DNA of 8,605 nucleotides, from contig CABUVH010000084.1 of NCBI GenBank assembly GCA_902494935.1, positions 1-8,605 of the forward strand, written 5' to 3'. Of the stretch, positions 4,778 to 8,605 are shown in pieces. How positions within the stretch are numbered: the stretch's first letter is position 1; the number at the start of each line of letters is the position of its first letter. The position numbers and the translations under genes were made by a program. Origin of the DNA: an uncultured Collinsella sp. (GTDB lineage Bacteria > Actinomycetota > Coriobacteriia > Coriobacteriales > Coriobacteriaceae). The notes beneath the pieces are model-generated. The model was not told the DNA's origin and did not search any database. It saw nothing but the letters and a program-made list of their open reading frames with translations.

Positions 4778-5683
4778 ATGCGGCCCGGTGGCACTCAGAC
4801 AAAGCGCGGCGCCGCGGTGCGCATACGACGCCGACTGGGCTTGGCGCCGCGGGCGTACGCACTGCTATCGTGCTCGCTGGTGCTGGTCATAGCTGGCGTT
4901 TCTGCCTATGGCATGACCGTGCCGTCCATGATGCAGGCGCATGCCGCACGCGAACCGCGCGTGGGGCATGAGGCCAAAAGCGATCTGGGCACCACGACTG
5001 GATATGCTTGGGCAAGTGTGGTCGGGCATATTGTGTTTGGCACCGACGATGCGGACGGCGCCGAGGCCCCGGACAACGAAGTCACGCTTGCCAATGGCAA
5101 AACCATCGTGCTCACCAACACCAAGATCATCGATCGATTGTCCAACAATAGCGTGGCGGCAACGGTGAATAAGGTCGAGCAGCAAAAGGAGCAGGACGCC
5201 CAGCAGTCCGGAAAGCCCGGTAGCTCGGATACTTCTGGCTCCGGCTCGGATTCATCGAGTTCGGGCGGCGGCTCTGGGTCGGGTTCCTCTACCGGAGGGC
5301 CTGGAAACGGCGGCTCGACGGGCGGCAACACTGACAACGATGCAAACTCCGGCGGCCTTTCCGCTGCTGAGGAAGAGAGCATTCACAGTTGGCTTGTGAC
5401 CAAGTACAACATGCTCGACGGCTATGTTTCTCGTGCCAATGACGTGGTCTCGACCTATAACTCTACGGGAGATCCCAGGCCGTGCGACAGCCTGGTCGGG
5501 GAGATGTTTGTCATTCGAGCCGAGTTCGGTCGTCAGACATTCTCGCCCCGGTCAAGGTGGTATCAGCAGTATGCCAATCTGTGGGGCTGTTACACCAACC
5601 TATGTCAATGGGTCGGCCATTACGGCGATGATGACGTCGCGCTCGGTAACTTCAACAATAACGTGGCGGCGCTTGCCCTATGA
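4778..5683 (+). CDS. Membrane-anchored, probably exported protein with Ser/Gly linker
   Basis: The 301-residue product has a basic N-terminus (RIRRR at 15-19) and one hydrophobic segment at about 27-48 (YALLSCSLVLVIAGVSAYGM), which fits an uncleaved signal anchor. After it come a domain of about 90 residues (around 74-142, with GYAWASVVGHIVFG and ANGKTIVLTNTKIIDRL), a Ser/Gly/Asn-rich linker of about 50 residues (144-193) and a C-terminal domain (about 197-301). That last domain is rich in Trp and Tyr and has three cysteines (about 236, 271 and 276, the last two as GCYTNLC). The linker style is typical of proteins exposed outside the membrane. Its stop overlaps the kinase start by 4 bp (ATGA), so the two are translationally coupled. 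I infer that it is the kinase's extracellular partner, ligand binder or target. I do not recognise a family. A 19-residue longer form from ATG 4721 is possible. Confidence 0.85.
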   Translation: MRPGGTQTKRGAAVRIRRRLGLAPRAYALLSCSLVLVIAGVSAYGMTVPSMMQAHAAREPRVGHEAKSDLGTTTGYAWASVVGHIVFGTDDADGAEAPDNEVTLANGKTIVLTNTKIIDRLSNNSVAATVNKVEQQKEQDAQQSGKPGSSDTSGSGSDSSSSGGGSGSGSSTGGPGNGGSTGGNTDNDANSGGLSAAEEESIHSWLVTKYNMLDGYVSRANDVVSTYNSTGDPRPCDSLVGEMFVIRAEFGRQTFSPRSRWYQQYANLWGCYTNLCQWVGHYGDDDVALGNFNNNVAALAL

Positions 5684-7524
5684 TGACCGATCTTGCATCC
5701 ACCACACCACAATCGCTCGGTCGCGATCCCATGGTCGGCCTGCGCCTGGCGCGTGTCGACGGGTTTGAGCCGGCCATTGCGCTCGGTCAGGACGAACTGC
5801 CTGCCTATCTGCGTCGTTTTACGATACTGTTTGCCGACGATGCCACCATGCGCCGTGGCGGTATCGGCCGCGTGACGCGTGCTGTCAACGCCCAAGGCGA
5901 GGACGTAGCACTCAAACAGCTCATCTTGCCGACGCGCGATGAGTTTGACGACGATGCCGCCCATGAGTCGCTGGTCGCCAAGTTCAAAGCGGCATTTCGC
6001 GAGGAATACGAATGCCATCGCGCCCTTTCGGGCCTTAAGGGCTTTCCCCGCCTCTATGGCTGGGGCGAGGTCGACGGTGTGCCTGCAATTGTCATGGAAT
6101 GGGTCGAGGGCGAGACGCTCGCCCGCTTGCGTTCGCGACTTGCCGTGGACGATGCCGGACGCCTGTCGCCGCTTGTGGCGGCGCGTCTGGGTCGCGACCT
6201 GTTCGATCTGCTCTGCCGTATGAGTCTGGTGGGCGAGGGCTTTGTCCATCGCGATATCTCGCCCGCTAATATTATGGTGCGTACGGCGCGTCTACCGCTT
6301 GACCGGCAGCTTGCCGAGGGCACCTTTGACCTGTGCCTGATCGACTTTGGCTCGTCGCTGGCGCTTGAGCCTGCGTCGGCCGTGGCCGGTACCGGCGGCA
6401 AGGCATCCTTTACCGAGCGCTATGCCACGCTGCGTCGCGCGACGGTTGCCTATGCCCCGCCCGAGATGCTCACCGACGATATTCCCGACCTGCGCGCTTT
6501 GCGTATGTCGCCGGCGATTGACGTCTATGCCGCGGCAAGCACGGTTTACGAGCTCATTGCCGGCGTCGCGCCATACGAAGCCGCGCCGAGCACTTCGGGC
6601 ACCTCGGGTTCGCGCAAAAAGACGCGCGACATCGCGAGCCCCTACCGTCTCAAGATGGACACGCGGCCCGACTATCCCATTGGTGCCCATGCGCCCGGTT
6701 GTGATTTGACTCAGCTGCTTCGTCGTGAGCCCGATGTGGCGCTCGCCGCGGCCGAGCAGGCCCAGCAGCTAGGGCTTGAGCCGGATTCCGAAGAGCTACG
6801 CGATGCGCTGGCGTTTGTCGATGCCCAGCTGTTCGACGTGGTGATGGCCTGTCTGTCCAGTCATCAAAAAGATCGTCCCGAGCCGGCGGCGGTCGAGGCG
6901 GCGCTCTCGGCGTTTTGTGACCACTATGCGCAAAATGTCGGTCGTTCGCTCCGCGGCGAGCCGCTCACGCCGTGCCCCATGGATGCGTCTGGCCGCGCGG
7001 TTCGTCGCGCGCTGATGGTCGGCGCGACGGTCGTCTGTGGCGTGGTTTGGGCTGTGGTCGTGGTTTCGGCCGCGCTGCTGGCGTCGGGCGCTCGCGTGAC
7101 GGCGACTTTGGGATCGCTCGTGTGGTCTGGGTCGCTACCGGGTATTATTGCCGCACTGGCGTTGGCGCTGCCAGGCATAGCCGGCGTTGCCGCGGGGGCA
7201 CTTGCGCGCGATCGGCGCTCGGGCTTCCTGCAGGGTGTGCTTGCGCTTTCTGCCTGCGAGGTTCCGGTGCTGGTTGTGGCTGCATGTAGCGTATTTTCCC
7301 AACGCGCCGTGATGGGCGGCCTTGTTGCCGCTCTGGTTGCAACCTATACGCTTACGTGGTTTTTGCTTGCGATGGGCTTTGCCTTTGAACTTCCCGTTTC
7401 GGCACCGCGACGCACAAAAGCCCAGATGGCGACTCCGCTTGCCGGTGGAGCCGCAGCTGCCCGTACTTTTGGCGGACCTGTCGAAGTATCGTCCGATTCT
7501 ATTTCTACGACCAAGGAGGCCTAG
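5680..7524 (+). CDS. Membrane Ser/Thr protein kinase with four C-terminal TM segments
   Basis: This is a eukaryotic-type (Hanks-type) protein kinase of 614 residues. Visible motifs are the glycine loop RRGGIGRV (58-65, first glycine replaced), ATP-anchoring K79 in VALK, an alpha-C glutamate near 108-111 (REEYE), catalytic HRDISPAN (190-197), DFG (222-224), APPE (259-262), the alpha-F Asp in DVYAAAS (281) and R399 in KDRP. All catalytic residues are present, so it should be active. The stretch between alpha-F and KDRP is about 100 residues, longer than usual, with a Ser/Thr-rich, basic part at 304-316. About 25 residues of linker then lead to four hydrophobic segments (about 444-469, 478-508, 514-540, 544-570) and a cytoplasmic tail ending in Ser/Thr residues. 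No PASTA or other extracellular sensor domain is present. ATG 5680 overlaps the previous stop and has no Shine-Dalgarno; ATG 5683 is an equal alternative. Confidence 0.95.
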   Translation: MMTDLASTTPQSLGRDPMVGLRLARVDGFEPAIALGQDELPAYLRRFTILFADDATMRRGGIGRVTRAVNAQGEDVALKQLILPTRDEFDDDAAHESLVAKFKAAFREEYECHRALSGLKGFPRLYGWGEVDGVPAIVMEWVEGETLARLRSRLAVDDAGRLSPLVAARLGRDLFDLLCRMSLVGEGFVHRDISPANIMVRTARLPLDRQLAEGTFDLCLIDFGSSLALEPASAVAGTGGKASFTERYATLRRATVAYAPPEMLTDDIPDLRALRMSPAIDVYAAASTVYELIAGVAPYEAAPSTSGTSGSRKKTRDIASPYRLKMDTRPDYPIGAHAPGCDLTQLLRREPDVALAAAEQAQQLGLEPDSEELRDALAFVDAQLFDVVMACLSSHQKDRPEPAAVEAALSAFCDHYAQNVGRSLRGEPLTPCPMDASGRAVRRALMVGATVVCGVVWAVVVVSAALLASGARVTATLGSLVWSGSLPGIIAALALALPGIAGVAAGALARDRRSGFLQGVLALSACEVPVLVVAACSVFSQRAVMGGLVAALVATYTLTWFLLAMGFAFELPVSAPRRTKAQMATPLAGGAAAARTFGGPVEVSSDSISTTKEA

Positions 7525-7527
7525 GTC

Positions 7528-8466
7528 ATGGCATCTCAAGTTGAGCTCACCCCATGCGGGGCCATGTTTGACATCTTTAAGCGCGCGGCGCATCTGAGCC
7601 ATATCGAGCTGTGCGGCTTGGTGCTTTCGTCCCGTCCGCTCGCCGACGGCCGCAGCCCGCAGAGCCGAGCCGCCGATCGCTCTTGGGTTTCCCGCTTTAT
7701 CGTTCGCGCGCCGGTCGGCACGCTTCAGCAGCGCTACTTTGCCGAATACGGTACCTCGGCTGCGCGTATTATGTCGCAACTGGCCCTGCGCCAGCGCAAT
7801 CCCATGGACTCCACGGCTGTGATCAATATGGTGTGCGGTCCTGCAGGTGAACCGATGGTACGCGCGCTCGAAGAGTGCCACCAGGACACGAATCTCTATC
7901 GCAACGCGCTCGATCGCCTGTCCCAGGCGGCGGAACTCATGCCCGCCGAGCGCGCCGAGGCCGTGCTGGTGCTGTTTGTCGCCGTCGGTTGTTCGGCGGA
8001 TGTGCGGTCCTCGGTGAACTATGCCATCGACTACGCGCACGCGACCTGTGGCGGAGGCACATCCACGCCGCGTTCGCTTGGCATGTCGCTGACTGCGGGC
8101 GAACGCGAACCCGCCCCGGCGCACCCCTTGGGCTTGCTGCGCGTGCAAAACAGTTTTGTCGTGAGCGCCCCGCGCTGGATTCAGCCGAGTGAGCAGGGTG
8201 TTGAGATTGGCGCGCTGGCCACTGGTGAGGGCGATATTACCGACGTCGGCGACGATGTCTCGGCCCGCCATGCCCATATCTGGTGCGATGCTCAAAATAT
8301 CTGGCACGTCGAGGACTTGTCGTCCACCAACGGAACCGTGGTGGTAAACGGGGCCACGCGCGTCTGCATTCAGGTCGAGCCCGGCCGTTCCGCCCAACTC
8401 AATCCCGGCGACGAGCTCAAGCTCGGCGAATCCACTACCTACGCCATCCTCTTCGGTGCTCTCTAG
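7528..8466 (+). CDS. FHA-domain protein with an unrecognised N-terminal domain
   Basis: The 312-residue product is soluble, with no signal peptide or membrane segment. The C-terminal part (about 205-312) is an FHA phosphothreonine-binding domain: VEIGAL (225-230), VSARHAHIW (244-252), DLSSTNGTVVVNG (263-275) and a closing LNPGDELKLGESTTYAILF. S245, R247, H248 and N268 are in place, but the Arg that normally follows the first glycine (IGR) is Ala229. Residues 1-180 form a separate, mostly helical domain with cysteines at 10, 29, 103, 117, 155 and 174, which I do not recognise. A Pro/Ala hinge follows (about 180-200). AAGGAGG at 7513-7519 lies eight bases before the ATG, inside the last codons of the kinase gene, and the stop-to-start gap is 3 bp. 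It is very likely the phosphothreonine reader for this kinase. The gene ends the operon. Confidence 0.93.
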   Translation: MASQVELTPCGAMFDIFKRAAHLSHIELCGLVLSSRPLADGRSPQSRAADRSWVSRFIVRAPVGTLQQRYFAEYGTSAARIMSQLALRQRNPMDSTAVINMVCGPAGEPMVRALEECHQDTNLYRNALDRLSQAAELMPAERAEAVLVLFVAVGCSADVRSSVNYAIDYAHATCGGGTSTPRSLGMSLTAGEREPAPAHPLGLLRVQNSFVVSAPRWIQPSEQGVEIGALATGEGDITDVGDDVSARHAHIWCDAQNIWHVEDLSSTNGTVVVNGATRVCIQVEPGRSAQLNPGDELKLGESTTYAILFGAL

Positions 8467-8473
8467 CCGGCAG

Positions 8474-8564
8474 ATAGGGACGTTCCTTTTAATATGAGCA
8501 GGACATTGTCAAGAGGCAAAATCGGGCCTGGCCCCAACGATATGGGGTCAGGCCCTCTCCCTAT
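8474..8564. repeat. Outer inverted repeat around the terminator
   Basis: ATAGGGA (8474-8480) is the reverse complement of TCCCTAT (8558-8564). The arms flank the terminator hairpin and about 43 bp of AT-rich sequence. At seven bases this may be chance. Confidence 0.25.
8524..8555 (-). terminator. Terminator hairpin between convergent genes
   Basis: GGGCCTGGCCCC (8524-8535) pairs with GGGGTCAGGCCC (8544-8555) through 11 Watson-Crick pairs and one G-T pair around an 8-base loop. On the minus strand it is followed by GATTTTGCC, a usable T-run, and it lies just past the stop of the gene entering from the right. On the plus strand it is followed only by TCTCCCTAT, so termination of the kinase operon would be weaker, though it may act both ways. 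Confidence 0.7.
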
Positions 8565-8605
8565 ATCAGCCCGTCCGCGGCGACCTCGGCGTGTCTTACC
8601 GACGC
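8561..8605 (-). CDS. 3' end of an unidentified gene entering from the right
   Basis: On the minus strand the frame reads ASVRHAEVAADGLI and stops with TAG at 8563-8561. The codons (GCC GAG GTC GCC GCG GAC GGG CTG) are typical of the genes in this window, and a minus-strand terminator follows the stop. Only 14 codons are present, so the call rests on codon style and context. The product is unknown. Confidence 0.5.
   Translation of the reverse strand, partial: ASVRHAEVAADGLI

Noticed and set aside
7135..8397. 420-codon minus-strand open frame opposite the kinase and FHA genes
   Set aside because: The product is His/Arg-rich with no recognisable motif and spans the junction of two well-supported genes. 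It is explained by high GC on the opposite strand.

Overview
The window looks like a piece of a high-GC Gram-positive (actinobacterial) chromosome. The gene content, Ala/Pro-rich protein style and codon use suggest a Coriobacteriia member such as Collinsella. That placement is inference from style and cannot be confirmed from the window alone.

Left part (1-4607): replication and recombination genes. A gene on the minus strand, of which only the 5' end is present (152 leftwards), diverges from dnaX (268-2766), which encodes an unusually long 832-residue clamp-loader tau subunit. In many bacteria dnaX, ybaB and recR lie together. Here they are split by a minus-strand, lower-GC gene for a small membrane protein (2788-3261) and by an AT-rich intergenic region (3262-3600) full of inverted and direct repeats. 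ybaB (3601-3921) and recR (3935-4531) follow as a tight pair, closed by a 17-bp perfect hairpin (4562-4607) that probably ends the transcript.

Right part (4608-8466): a three-gene signalling operon with its own promoter region. In order it holds a membrane-anchored, probably exported protein with a Ser/Gly linker (4778-5683), a Ser/Thr protein kinase with four C-terminal membrane segments (5680-7524), and an FHA-domain protein (7528-8466). The first two overlap by 4 bp and the second and third are 3 bp apart. The likely logic is an envelope-exposed partner or sensor, a membrane kinase, and a cytoplasmic phosphothreonine reader. No phosphatase and no PASTA domains are visible, so this is not the usual actinobacterial pknB/fha/pstP arrangement. 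What it senses is unknown.

Right edge (8467-8605): a hairpin terminator (8524-8555), which looks best placed to serve a minus-strand gene whose last 14 codons enter the window at 8561-8605. The kinase operon therefore ends against a convergent gene and is complete in this window.
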